64,000 nt of DNA from a bacterium (lineage in GTDB: Bacteria; Oederibacteriota; CAKKQC01): positions 215,543-279,542 of the forward strand of contig CAKKQC010000021.1 of NCBI GenBank assembly GCA_919901855.1, in the 5' to 3' direction. The position numbers were made by a program, and so were the translations under genes. The notes beneath the pieces were generated by a model. The model did not search any database, had not been told where the DNA came from, and saw only the letters and a program-made list of their open reading frames with translations. Below, piece after piece: positions 10,078 through 18,855 of this stretch (position 1 is its first letter; each line of letters opens with the position of its first letter).

Positions 10078-11591
10078 TCCCTGGCGGGGCGGACCATCCC
10101 CTTCTTGAGGTCCGTGGGGTAACCAAGCGGTTTCCCGGCGTTCTGGCCCTCGACGGCGTGAACCTTACGGTCAAGGCCGGAGAGGTGGTGGGACTGGTCG
10201 GGGAAAACGGGGCGGGCAAGTCCACGCTCATGAACCTCTTGGGCGGTGTCCACCAGCCCGACGCGGGCTCGATTGTCATCGACGGCCGGCCGGTCGAGAT
10301 CCGGTCCGCGCGCGCCTCGATCGCGCTGGGAATCGGGTTCATCCACCAGGAGTTGACGGTACTGGACAACCTGGACGCGCCGGGGAACATCCTGCTGGGA
10401 CGCGAGCCGGTGCGCGGCGGTCCGTTGCGGCTCCTGGATCGCGCGGCGATGCTTTCGGCGGCGCGGGAACCGCTGGCGCGCCTGGGGATCGCGGCTTCCC
10501 CCGGCGTGCCGCTCAGGGACCTTTCGCTCGCCCAGCGGCAGATGGTCGAGATCGCCAAGGTCCTTTCGAGGCATGCCCGCCTGATCATCATGGACGAGCC
10601 CACCAGCCGGCTCACTCCGGCGGAGACGGACCGGCTGCTTGCGGTGGTACGCGACCTGAAGGCGCAAGGAGCGGGCGTGATCCTGATCTCGCACCGGCTC
10701 GGGGAGGTCGGGGCGTGCGCGGACCGGGTGGTGGTCCTGCGGGACGGACGCAACGCGGGCGAGCTGGCGCGCCAGGAGATCTCTCACGACCGGATGGTCC
10801 GGCTCATGGTCGGGCGGGAGCTGGCCCGGGCTCCCGCGCGGGCGGCCCTGCCGGAGCGGGCCCCGGCGCTCGAGGTGCGGGGGTTGGTGGTCCGGGCCCG
10901 GCCGCAGTGCGCGGTGAGCTTCGAGGTGGCCGCCGGGGAGATCCTGGGACTCGCGGGGCTCGTGGGGGCGGGGCGCTCGGAGCTGGCGCAGGCGCTGTTC
11001 GGGATCGATCCTCCGCTCGCGGGGGACATCCTCGTGGACGGCCGGCCGGTCGCGGTTCGCTTCCCCCGTGACGCGATCGCGGCGGGGATCGCGCTCGTTC
11101 CCGAGGACCGGCACACCGCGGGGCTCGTCGTGGAAATGACGGTGCGGGAGAACCTGACGCTTGCCTGCCTCGGGCAGTTCACGAGGATTGGGCTGATCCG
11201 GGCGAAGCCGGAGAAGGATTTCGCCCGCGGTCGGTGCGCGGCGCTCGCGATCCGGACGCCCTCGGTGGAGGCTCCGGTTCAAAGCCTGAGCGGCGGCAAC
11301 CAGCAGAAGGTCGCGGTCGGCAAGTGGCTTTCCCCCCCTCCCCGGGTACTGATCCTGGACGAGCCGACGCGGGGGGTTGACGTGGGGGCGAAGGCCGAGA
11401 TCTATTCCCTCATGCGGGATCTGGTGGAAGGAGGCGTCGGAATACTGATGATCAGCTCCGACATGGAGGAGGTGCTGGGGGTCAGCGACCGGGTTGCGGT
11501 GATGCACGAGGGACGGCTCGCGGGAGTCCTGGGGCGCGACGCGTTCGGGGAGGAGGCGGTGATGCGACTGGCGGTGGGGAGCGCGGGATGA
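10074..11591 (+). CDS. Sugar ABC transporter ATP-binding protein, two ABC domains (RbsA-like)
   Basis: 505 residues starting at the ATG overlapping the preceding stop. Two nucleotide-binding domains: the first has Walker A GENGAGKST (43-51), signature SLAQRQ and Walker B LIIMDEPTS; the second has the degenerate Walker A GLVGAGRSE typical of RbsA/MglA C-terminal halves, a full LSGGNQQK signature and LILDEPTRGVD. It energises monosaccharide import from the cytoplasmic face. Coupled to its partners by 4-bp overlaps on both sides, so stoichiometric synthesis is likely. Confidence 0.95.
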   Translation: MIPGGADHPLLEVRGVTKRFPGVLALDGVNLTVKAGEVVGLVGENGAGKSTLMNLLGGVHQPDAGSIVIDGRPVEIRSARASIALGIGFIHQELTVLDNLDAPGNILLGREPVRGGPLRLLDRAAMLSAAREPLARLGIAASPGVPLRDLSLAQRQMVEIAKVLSRHARLIIMDEPTSRLTPAETDRLLAVVRDLKAQGAGVILISHRLGEVGACADRVVVLRDGRNAGELARQEISHDRMVRLMVGRELARAPARAALPERAPALEVRGLVVRARPQCAVSFEVAAGEILGLAGLVGAGRSELAQALFGIDPPLAGDILVDGRPVAVRFPRDAIAAGIALVPEDRHTAGLVVEMTVRENLTLACLGQFTRIGLIRAKPEKDFARGRCAALAIRTPSVEAPVQSLSGGNQQKVAVGKWLSPPPRVLILDEPTRGVDVGAKAEIYSLMRDLVEGGVGILMISSDMEEVLGVSDRVAVMHEGRLAGVLGRDAFGEEAVMRLAVGSAG

Positions 11592-12556
11592 GCCGCAAGG
11601 AGTTGGCCCTCGCGCTTCTGCTCGCCGTGCTGTGCGCGGCGACCGCGGCGCTCAACCCGCGGTTCCTGGGGGTGGACAATCTTCAGAACATGGCCCGCCT
11701 GACCGGGCTGTTCGGCATCTTCAGCATCGGGCTCGGGGCGGCGATCATCACGGGGGGGATCGACCTTTCGGTGGGCTCGTTGTTCGCGCTCCAGGGCGTT
11801 CTGCTGGCGATGGCCCTGCGCGAGTGGAACTGGGGCTGGGCGGTCGCGGTGGCGGCGGCGCTGGCGGGGCCGGCCGCGCTGGGCTGGCTGCACGGCTGGC
11901 TGGTGGTGCGGATGCGGCTACAGCCGTTCATCGTGACGCTGTGCGGCCTCCTCGTGTACCGCGGCGCGGCACGGTTCCTGGCGAACGATGAGACCAAGGG
12001 CTTCGGGAGCGGGAACTTCGGGCCCCTGCGGGCGCTGGCCGCCGGCGACGTACTGGGCGTGCCGATGTCCTTCGTCCTGCTGCTGGCGGTGGCGGCCGTA
12101 ACGGGTGTCCTCCTGAACCGCTCGGTGTACGGGCGCTGGCTCCTGGCGACCGGGCGCAACGAAGAGGCGGCGCGTTATTCGGGCGTTCCCACGGCGCGCG
12201 TGATCATGGGCGCGTACGTGGTCTCCGGTGCGCTGGCGGGCGTTTCGGGAATCCTGATCGCGTTCTACACCAACTCGATCTCTCCCGCCTCCCACGGCAA
12301 CTTCTACGAGTTGTACGGCATTGCCGCGGCCGTCCTGGGCGGCTGTACCCTGCGCGGCGGCGAGGGCTCCGTGACCGGTATCGTGATCGGCACCGCGATC
12401 CTGCAGGTGCTTCAGAACCTGGTCAACCTTCTGGGCATTCCCAGCTCCCTCAACTTCGCGGTGATGGGGGCGGTCATCCTGCTCGGCGTCCTCGCCGACG
12501 AGCTGGTGGGGAGGTGGAGGCCGGGAGGCGGGGGCGGGCGGCCCAACTCGACTTGA
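11588..12556 (+). CDS. Sugar ABC transporter permease (RbsC-like)
   Basis: 322 residues, strongly hydrophobic, with about eight to ten predicted membrane segments. It carries the RbsC/XylH-family landmark IITGGIDLSVGSLFALQG and the EAARYSGVPTARV cytoplasmic loop that docks the ATPase, and ends in a charged glycine-rich tail. BPD_transp_2 family. ATG overlaps the stop of the ATPase gene. A dehydrogenase gene starts 34 nt downstream with its own ribosome site, so the operon probably continues into catabolism. Confidence 0.94.
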   Translation: MSRKELALALLLAVLCAATAALNPRFLGVDNLQNMARLTGLFGIFSIGLGAAIITGGIDLSVGSLFALQGVLLAMALREWNWGWAVAVAAALAGPAALGWLHGWLVVRMRLQPFIVTLCGLLVYRGAARFLANDETKGFGSGNFGPLRALAAGDVLGVPMSFVLLLAVAAVTGVLLNRSVYGRWLLATGRNEEAARYSGVPTARVIMGAYVVSGALAGVSGILIAFYTNSISPASHGNFYELYGIAAAVLGGCTLRGGEGSVTGIVIGTAILQVLQNLVNLLGIPSSLNFAVMGAVILLGVLADELVGRWRPGGGGGRPNST

Positions 12557-12590
12557 TAGGATCGAATCAATTCGGACGAGGAGGAGGACA

Positions 12591-13682
12591 ATGGATATCC
12601 CGCGGAAGATGAAGGGTGCCGTTCTGCCCGGGAACAGCGCCGTCGTGATCAGGGAATACGACGTGCCCGAACCCGGGCATGGCGAAGTGCTCATCAGGAT
12701 CAAGTCGTCCACGATCTGCGGGAGCGACATCCGCGCGATATACCGCGAGCACCTGGGCAAGGGGCCGGAGGGGTACCGGGGGGTGATCGCGGGCCACGAG
12801 CCGTGCGGGCAGATCGTCCGTGCCGGCCCGGGGATGCGCCGGTTCAAGGAGGGCGACCGGGTCATCGTCTACCACATCTCGGGGTGCGGGGTGTGCTACG
12901 ACTGCCGGCGCGGCTACATGATCAGTTGCACGAGCCCGGAGTTCCGCCGAGCCTACGGGTGGCAGAGGGACGGCGGGATGGCGGAGTACATGCTCGCGGA
13001 GGAGAAGGACCTGGTCGCCCTTCCCGGGTTCCTGACCTACACCGACGGCGCGCAGGTCGCGTGCGGCTTCGGGACGGCGTACGAGGGCCTGCGGAAGGTC
13101 GGCGTGTCGGGCGACGATGCGGTGCTGGTGACGGGTCTCGGGCCGGTGGGGCTCGCGACCCTGATGCTCGCCAAGGCGATGGGGGCGCGGATGCTGATAG
13201 GCGCCGACGTGGTCCCCGAGCGCCTCGACCTCGCGCGGCGGCTGGGCCTCGCCCGCCACGTCCTCGTGTCCGGCCCGGACACCGTCGGCGAGGTCAGGAA
13301 GATCACGGGCGGGGCGGGCTGCGAGCGGACCGTCGACTGCTCCGCCAACGACCAGGCGCGCCTCCTCTGCATCCAGGCGGCGCGGAGGTGGGGCCGGATA
13401 TGCTTCATCGGCGAGGGGGGGACGGTGTCCTTCCAGCCCAGTCCGGACATCATCCACGACCAGAAGAGGATATACGGGAGCTGGGTGACCAGCACCTGGC
13501 TGATGGAGGAGCTGGCGGAGCGGCTGGCGGCGTGGGAGCTGCACCCCGACGCCCTCGTGACGCACCGGTTCCCGCTGGGCCGGGCCGGAGACGCCTACGC
13601 CCTCATGGCGGGCGGGAAGTGCGGCAAGGTCGCCGTCGCCTTCGACGAGGAACTGGCCCCGGCCGGGAAGGGGGCGGCATGA
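12591..13682 (+). CDS. Zinc-dependent medium-chain sugar/polyol dehydrogenase
   Basis: 363 residues after a strong GGAGGAGGA ribosome site. MDR-family zinc enzyme: catalytic zinc ligands Cys43 (TICGSD) and His69-Glu70 (AGHEPCG); structural zinc cysteines 99, 102, 105 and 113; nucleotide-binding VTGLGPVGLAT (about 180-190). Relatives oxidise sorbitol, threonine, galactitol or free aldoses with NAD(P). Position right after a sugar importer and two fucosidase families suggests oxidation of the imported sugar, possibly in a non-phosphorylative fucose or rhamnose route, but the substrate is inference. Stop overlaps the next ATG. Confidence 0.88.
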   Translation: MDIPRKMKGAVLPGNSAVVIREYDVPEPGHGEVLIRIKSSTICGSDIRAIYREHLGKGPEGYRGVIAGHEPCGQIVRAGPGMRRFKEGDRVIVYHISGCGVCYDCRRGYMISCTSPEFRRAYGWQRDGGMAEYMLAEEKDLVALPGFLTYTDGAQVACGFGTAYEGLRKVGVSGDDAVLVTGLGPVGLATLMLAKAMGARMLIGADVVPERLDLARRLGLARHVLVSGPDTVGEVRKITGGAGCERTVDCSANDQARLLCIQAARRWGRICFIGEGGTVSFQPSPDIIHDQKRIYGSWVTSTWLMEELAERLAAWELHPDALVTHRFPLGRAGDAYALMAGGKCGKVAVAFDEELAPAGKGAA

Positions 13683-14701
13683 AGCCCGGCGACGGCGTGG
13701 ACCCCGGCCAGGTCCCGTTCCGGACCCTCTACACCGGGGCCAGGATGCCCGGGGTCGGGCTGGGGACATTCGGGTCCGACCACGCGTCGCCCGCCGCCGT
13801 GGGATCCGCGGTTCGCGCCGCCATCCGCGCGGGCTACCGGCACATCGACTGCGCGTCGGTATACGGCAACGAGGCCGAGGTCGGGGCCGCCATCCGCGAG
13901 GCCGTCCGCGACGGCGTCGTGCGGCGCGAGGATCTCTGGATAACCTCGAAAGTCTGGAACGACATGCACGGGAAGCGGAACGTCATGCTCTCGTGCGCGA
14001 GGTCGCTCAGGGACCTCGGACTCGACTACCTCGACATGTGCCTCGTCCACTGGCCGTTCCCGAACACCCACTCCGCGGGTTGCTCCGTCGACGCCCGGAG
14101 CCCCGACGCCCGGGCGTATCTCCACGAGGAGTACATGGAAACCTGGGGGGCGATGGAGCGGCTGGTGGGCATGGGGATGACAAGGCACGCCGGCACTTCG
14201 AACATGACCGTGCCGAAACTCAGGCTGGTGCTCCGGGACGCCCGGATCAGGCCCGCCTGTGAGGAGATGGAACTGCACCCGCACTTCCAGCAGCAGGAGC
14301 TCTTCGACTTCGTGACGGCCAGCGGGATGGTCCCGGTGGGCTATTCCCCCGTCGGCTCGCCAGCGCGGCCGGAGCGGGACAGGACGCCGGACGACACGGT
14401 CGACGTCGAGGACCCCGTCGTGAGGAGGATCGCGGCGGCGCATGGGATCCACCCGGCGACGCTGTGCGTGAAGTGGGGGGCGCAGCGGGGCCATGTGCCC
14501 ATCCCCTTCACCACCAGCCTGGCCCACGGCCTCGAGAACCTGCGGTGCGTGACAACCCCGCCCCTGAGCGCGGCCGAGATGGAGGCAATCGCGGGCATCG
14601 ACAGGAACTGCCGGCTCATCAAGGGCCACGTCTTCCTGTGGAAGGACGGCCAGACCTGGGAGGCCCTCTGGGACACGGACGGAAGGATCACCCCGCCGTA
14701 G
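13679..14701 (+). CDS. Aldo/keto reductase
   Basis: 340 residues, ATG overlapping the previous stop. The AKR catalytic tetrad is complete: Asp57 and Tyr62 (GYRHIDCASVYGNEAEVG), Lys91 (ITSKVWN) and His124 (LVHWPFPNT). NADPH-binding elements PIPFTTS and ENL are near residues 275-295. An insertion (about 130-150, HSAGCSVDARSPDARAYLHEEY) lengthens the usual 280-320-residue fold. It would reduce or oxidise a sugar-derived carbonyl together with the upstream dehydrogenase. Last gene of the transporter operon. Confidence 0.9.
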   Translation: MKPGDGVDPGQVPFRTLYTGARMPGVGLGTFGSDHASPAAVGSAVRAAIRAGYRHIDCASVYGNEAEVGAAIREAVRDGVVRREDLWITSKVWNDMHGKRNVMLSCARSLRDLGLDYLDMCLVHWPFPNTHSAGCSVDARSPDARAYLHEEYMETWGAMERLVGMGMTRHAGTSNMTVPKLRLVLRDARIRPACEEMELHPHFQQQELFDFVTASGMVPVGYSPVGSPARPERDRTPDDTVDVEDPVVRRIAAAHGIHPATLCVKWGAQRGHVPIPFTTSLAHGLENLRCVTTPPLSAAEMEAIAGIDRNCRLIKGHVFLWKDGQTWEALWDTDGRITPP

Positions 14702-14979
14702 TCGGGAAGCGCCACACATTGGGACCCCGTCGTACTTCGTGAGGGCGTATCGCCGGGTCCACGGTGTCACTCCTGGCGATTTCGTGCGGCGCCGCTCCGC
14801 CTGACGGGAAGGGAACTTCCGTAGAAAAGTACCATCGTTCGGCATGAAAGTGCCATGACCCGCGCGTGTTCCTGCGCATGCCGCGGGTTATGATTTCTCG
14901 GGCTGGCGGTTCGCGGGAGCTCCGCCGGTCCCGGGCTATTACCATGACGACTGGGGGGGCAGACGAGGAGATCGAGTTG
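14702..14979 (+). promoter_or_regulatory. Intergenic leader of the tandem DUF11 genes
   Basis: 278 bp with no convincing gene. A TATGAT box near 14892-14897 resembles the -10 elements found elsewhere in the window, here leaving a leader of about 75 nt. Two similar decamers (AAAAGTACCAT and GAAAGTGCCAT, about 14824-14856) could be paired protein-binding sites. The assignment rests on pattern only. Confidence 0.3.
14965..14970 (+). promoter_or_regulatory. Shine-Dalgarno site that sets the start of the first DUF11 gene
   Basis: GAGGAG lies 9 nt before GTG at 14980 (6 nt before TTG at 14977). The in-frame ATGs further upstream (14866, 14944) lack such a site and would place 38 or 12 extra residues before the signal peptide. 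Confidence 0.6.
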
Positions 14980-17900
14980 GTGAAGCGTGTCCGGGCGGCG
15001 GTCCTGGCGGCGTGCTGGCTGGTCATGGCTGGCGCGGCGCGGGCCAACTACTTCAACGACGCCTACGCGTCGTCCGTGCCCCCGTTCAGCGACATCGACA
15101 CCCTGTTCCCCAACTGGCTCCAGGCGCCTGCCGCGGTCTTCACGCTCGACGACTGCGACGCCACGATCTGCACGTGGTGCACGACCGACCAGATCGTCGG
15201 GCTCACGATCCTGAACTACGGCACCGCCTCGGGTAGCCCGACGGGCGACATCCGGTACGTCTACTTCGACGTCGTCTGCGGGTCGAAGACCAACATCGCG
15301 GTGCAGACGATGACCTGGGCCGGCAACTGGACCATCGGGGCCCAGGTCTTCCCGGCGTGGACTTGGGGCGGCGGGCCCCTGGTGATGTTGAACGTCTGCG
15401 ACGGTCCCTCGTGGGGCTGTTCGTGCTACCCGAACATCATGACCTACGTGGACATCGGGCCGTGCCCGGGCGACGGCGAGACGGTGGAGCTGGGGCTCGG
15501 GTTCAACGATACCGTGAACCCGGCCTGGCCGGGGGGCGTGTTCGATTCCTGCGGGTCGGCCGGCAACTGGGGTCCGACGTCGGACCCCGCGCCGAAGACG
15601 ATCCGGTACTCGATGAAGAGCGTGAACCTGGACGTGGCGGCGCCGGGGGACACCCTCCTCTATACGATCTTCTACGGCAAGCCGAGCGCGGGACCCGTCT
15701 CCAACATGTGGATCATGGACACCCTGCCGGCGTTCATGCACTGGCTGGCCGGCGTGGGGTCGGTGCCCGACCCCGGGTACGACCCCGACCCCGGGCCGCC
15801 GACGCGCCTGCGCTGGACCATCCCCGGGCCGTTCACGACGACGGGGGGTGCGACGGGCATGATCGTCTTCGCGGCGACGATCGACTGGGGGAACGGGGAG
15901 GCCTTCGAGCCCGGGTCGGGCGACGCGGCGGCGCAGGAGGGCCAATGGCTGTTCAACAGCGTGCACACGTCCTGGGACCCGGCGGGCGGCTGTCCGGCGG
16001 GGCGGACCTCGAACACGGTGTCGACGGTAGTGAAGCGGTACTACTTCTGGCTGCTGGGGGACCAGGACATCCTCTTCGCCCCCCGGATCGGCCAGCCGGA
16101 CGACGAGATCATCTACTCCCTGTTCGTGAAGAACATCTCGTCGTCGAAGACGTGGTGGAAGGTCAACATCTGGGATACGGTGCCCGCCCAGCTCGACTCG
16201 TGGAGCCAGGACCAGGGGATCGAGGACCCGTGCACGGGCTGGACGATGACGCCGTCGGGGTGCGCGGCGGCGAGCCCGGGGAAGGTGGTGACGGGGGCGA
16301 AGAACACGATCCTGACGTGGCAGTTGGACCTGCCGCCGGGGTTCACGCTCACGGTGCGGTGGAAGGGCAAGGTGCGGCAGTCGACGACGGTCGGGACCAT
16401 CATGATCGACCAGGCGTCGATCCTCGCGGCCGGGCGGACGGGGGTCGTGGGGGGCACGGGGTCGGCGCAGAGCCTGCGGTCGTTCACGCACCAGGCCAGC
16501 GTAGTGCTCCGCACCACGTTCGTGAGCTACGTCGGATGGGCGGCCGGCGACAACGGGTCGTTCAAGGGGTGCGTCAACCAGACTTACTTCATCTCGTTCT
16601 ACCCGCTGAACAAGGCCTGCGACTTCCAGCTTTACAAGAAGTGGTGCTGTGCGGCGGCGCCCTGCGACGTCACGTGCGCGGGCTTCGCCGCCGTGGGCGG
16701 GGTCAGCCCCAAGATCGACGTCTTCGCGGGGACGTGCACGGGCGGGCCGCCGATCGACTGGGAGATGGGGTGCAAGGTCGAGCGGTCGCCGGCGCGGTAC
16801 ATCCCCAACGAGTTCGTAGCCGGGGCCCAGCCCGCGCTCTCGTTCAACTTCCTGCACAAGATGGTCTCGAACGCGCCCATGATCTGGGAGCTGTCCATGT
16901 GCCTCGCCGGGGGTAACCAGGACGCGAACACGTTCGCGGGGGCGACATCGCTGTCGTTCTGCGGGTTCATCGCCTATTCCTACCTTCGGACGCACGTGAC
17001 GGACATGACGATCGTGGACGACCTCTACTGCGTCAACACGGACGACGCGCAGCCGACCACGATCTTCATCTTCGCGTGGAATCCGGCCCTGCTCGACTGG
17101 GAGTTCACCAAGACGCAGGATGTCTGGAACGGGAGCCAGTGGGACTTCAACCCGACGGCCGCCAGCCACTACCGGGTCATCTCGTCGAACACGAAGCTCA
17201 TCATCCAGAAGGGGTGGATCGGCATCGGGGTGGGCGGCGCCTACAACGACCTGGGGACGCTCGCCCCGAACCGGGAGAACGGCGGGCTCGTGAACTTCGG
17301 AAACCCCGCGACCTTCTATCTCTTCTGCGGCAACCTGCCCGGCACGTCGGACGTCGCCGTCTTCCAGAACGTCGGGGCCGCGGCGCTCAACTACGAGGTC
17401 CGGCGGTACGTGCCGCTCGACCCGACGGCCAAGTCGCCGAACCCGAAGAACATATCCTCCGACCTCGTCGGCTACTCGGGGACCTGGACGCCCGTGCTGT
17501 GTTCCGGCACCGTGCCGGCGGGATTATTCGGCGTCAACAATCCGGAGATCTACGGCGACAACTACACGACCGGGTGCTTCGCGGTCCGGTACCGGCTCTA
17601 CAAGGCGACGTTCACCACGGGCAAGGGTCAGGCCTACTGCGGCCGCGCGATCGTGGACCAGTACTCGGGCGGATCCATGCTCCACGCGAGCGACGCGGCG
17701 ACGGCGGGTCAGCAGACCGGCCTGCAGTACTGGATCACGACATACCAGAGCGCGCACAACTCCGGGGGGTACGCGATCACGGATGTCGACGTCTTCGTGC
17801 CGAAGGTCAACTGCGGGGTCAACCTCTCCTCGGGGCTGAACACGGCCGGCCTCGCGGCGTCCGCGACCTACACAACGACGGACGTGGACCAGTGCATCGC

Positions 17901-18756
17901 GTTCCGGAGCGTCACGAACACGACGGCGCCGGTCACCCTGAACTGGAGGATCCAGGTCCAGGCCGGGGGTAACCCCGGCGACGTGATCGCCCAGTACATC
18001 GCGAGCAACATCGGGGAGAAGTTCTATACGGCGCCGTTCCTCCAGCGCGGCGTCTTCTACGACATCCAGGTGCCGCCCACGGTGTTCACGGGCGAGAGCT
18101 TCTGGATCACGATCGTGGTCGTGCAGGGGACGAGCGGGCAGACGAAGACCGACTACTGCGGCACCTCGAGCTTTACGTCGACGGATCCGCTGGCCAAGAT
18201 CCAGGGCTCGAACATGGACGCCTACAACTACACCTGGGACAGCAGCGGCGGCGGGTGCGGCTCGGCGCCGTACGACGACGGCGTCCACATCTTCGTCAAC
18301 GTGATCTTCACCAAGCTGGGCCTCCAGACCATGGTGGCCGGCGACACCGCGGACGGGACGATCACGGGACTGGCGACGATCATGGTCGTCGGCGCGGACG
18401 TGGAGCTGACGAAGTCGCCGCGGCTGGTGCTGGCGGCGTCGGCGGACACGGTGCAGTTCAAGGTCTGCTGGAGCAACTACTCGTCGGCGTCGGCGTTCAC
18501 GTTCGTGATCACGGACGCGGTGCCGATGGGGACGACGTTCGTGCCGGAGGCGGGCACGGCGGCGTTCAACTGCGGGACGACGGACGGGGTGGCGGTGACG
18601 GTGGCGTACTCGACGCAGGCGTCGGCGGCGCAGCCGCCGGCGGCGTCGTTCACGACCGGCAATCCGGTGGCGGGGTCGCGGTGGCTGAAGTGGACGGTAC
18701 CGATGGCGGGCGTCGAGACCTCGGGCTGCGCCTGCTACCGCATTGTCATTAACTGA
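14980..18756 (+). CDS. Giant secreted DUF11-repeat protein, tandem copy 1
   Basis: 1,258 residues from GTG 14980, chosen because it gives a signal peptide (KRVRAAVLAACWLVMAGAARA, cleavage near 22) and matches the MKHIHR start of the paralogue. Three DUF11/conserved-repeat beta-sandwiches are visible: about 205-350 (KTIRYSMKSVNLDVAAPGDTLLYTIFY), about 360-500 (DDEIIYSLFVKNISSSKTWWKVNIWDTVP) and the C-terminal 110 residues (VELTKSPRLVLAASADTVQFKVCWSN). The middle 600 residues are cysteine-rich, unrecognised and shared with the paralogue. DUF11 repeats occur in bacterial surface proteins; a binding or adhesive role is inference. No LPXTG, PEP-CTERM or dockerin sorting motif is seen. Confidence 0.85.
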   Translation: MKRVRAAVLAACWLVMAGAARANYFNDAYASSVPPFSDIDTLFPNWLQAPAAVFTLDDCDATICTWCTTDQIVGLTILNYGTASGSPTGDIRYVYFDVVCGSKTNIAVQTMTWAGNWTIGAQVFPAWTWGGGPLVMLNVCDGPSWGCSCYPNIMTYVDIGPCPGDGETVELGLGFNDTVNPAWPGGVFDSCGSAGNWGPTSDPAPKTIRYSMKSVNLDVAAPGDTLLYTIFYGKPSAGPVSNMWIMDTLPAFMHWLAGVGSVPDPGYDPDPGPPTRLRWTIPGPFTTTGGATGMIVFAATIDWGNGEAFEPGSGDAAAQEGQWLFNSVHTSWDPAGGCPAGRTSNTVSTVVKRYYFWLLGDQDILFAPRIGQPDDEIIYSLFVKNISSSKTWWKVNIWDTVPAQLDSWSQDQGIEDPCTGWTMTPSGCAAASPGKVVTGAKNTILTWQLDLPPGFTLTVRWKGKVRQSTTVGTIMIDQASILAAGRTGVVGGTGSAQSLRSFTHQASVVLRTTFVSYVGWAAGDNGSFKGCVNQTYFISFYPLNKACDFQLYKKWCCAAAPCDVTCAGFAAVGGVSPKIDVFAGTCTGGPPIDWEMGCKVERSPARYIPNEFVAGAQPALSFNFLHKMVSNAPMIWELSMCLAGGNQDANTFAGATSLSFCGFIAYSYLRTHVTDMTIVDDLYCVNTDDAQPTTIFIFAWNPALLDWEFTKTQDVWNGSQWDFNPTAASHYRVISSNTKLIIQKGWIGIGVGGAYNDLGTLAPNRENGGLVNFGNPATFYLFCGNLPGTSDVAVFQNVGAAALNYEVRRYVPLDPTAKSPNPKNISSDLVGYSGTWTPVLCSGTVPAGLFGVNNPEIYGDNYTTGCFAVRYRLYKATFTTGKGQAYCGRAIVDQYSGGSMLHASDAATAGQQTGLQYWITTYQSAHNSGGYAITDVDVFVPKVNCGVNLSSGLNTAGLAASATYTTTDVDQCIAFRSVTNTTAPVTLNWRIQVQAGGNPGDVIAQYIASNIGEKFYTAPFLQRGVFYDIQVPPTVFTGESFWITIVVVQGTSGQTKTDYCGTSSFTSTDPLAKIQGSNMDAYNYTWDSSGGGCGSAPYDDGVHIFVNVIFTKLGLQTMVAGDTADGTITGLATIMVVGADVELTKSPRLVLAASADTVQFKVCWSNYSSASAFTFVITDAVPMGTTFVPEAGTAAFNCGTTDGVAVTVAYSTQASAAQPPAASFTTGNPVAGSRWLKWTVPMAGVETSGCACYRIVIN

Positions 18757-18773
18757 CGCTCGAATAGCGCGCC

Positions 18774-18793
18774 GACCGCGTCCCGGCGCGGTC
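18774..18793 (+). terminator. Hairpin between the tandem DUF11 genes
   Basis: GACCGCG, six-base loop, CGCGGTC: a perfect 7-bp stem 18 nt after the stop codon. No T run follows, so it is more likely an mRNA-stability, attenuation or Rho-related element than a classical intrinsic terminator. Confidence 0.4.
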
Positions 18794-18855
18794 TCCGGGG
18801 GCCCCTCCGGGCCAGTCTGCGCGTCCATCTCCTCCGGGGTCCCCAAGGCTATGCC

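Noticed and set aside
14866..14979. Upstream ATG starts for the first DUF11 protein
   Set aside because: They would add 38 residues before the signal peptide and lack a ribosome site; GTG 14980 agrees with the paralogue.
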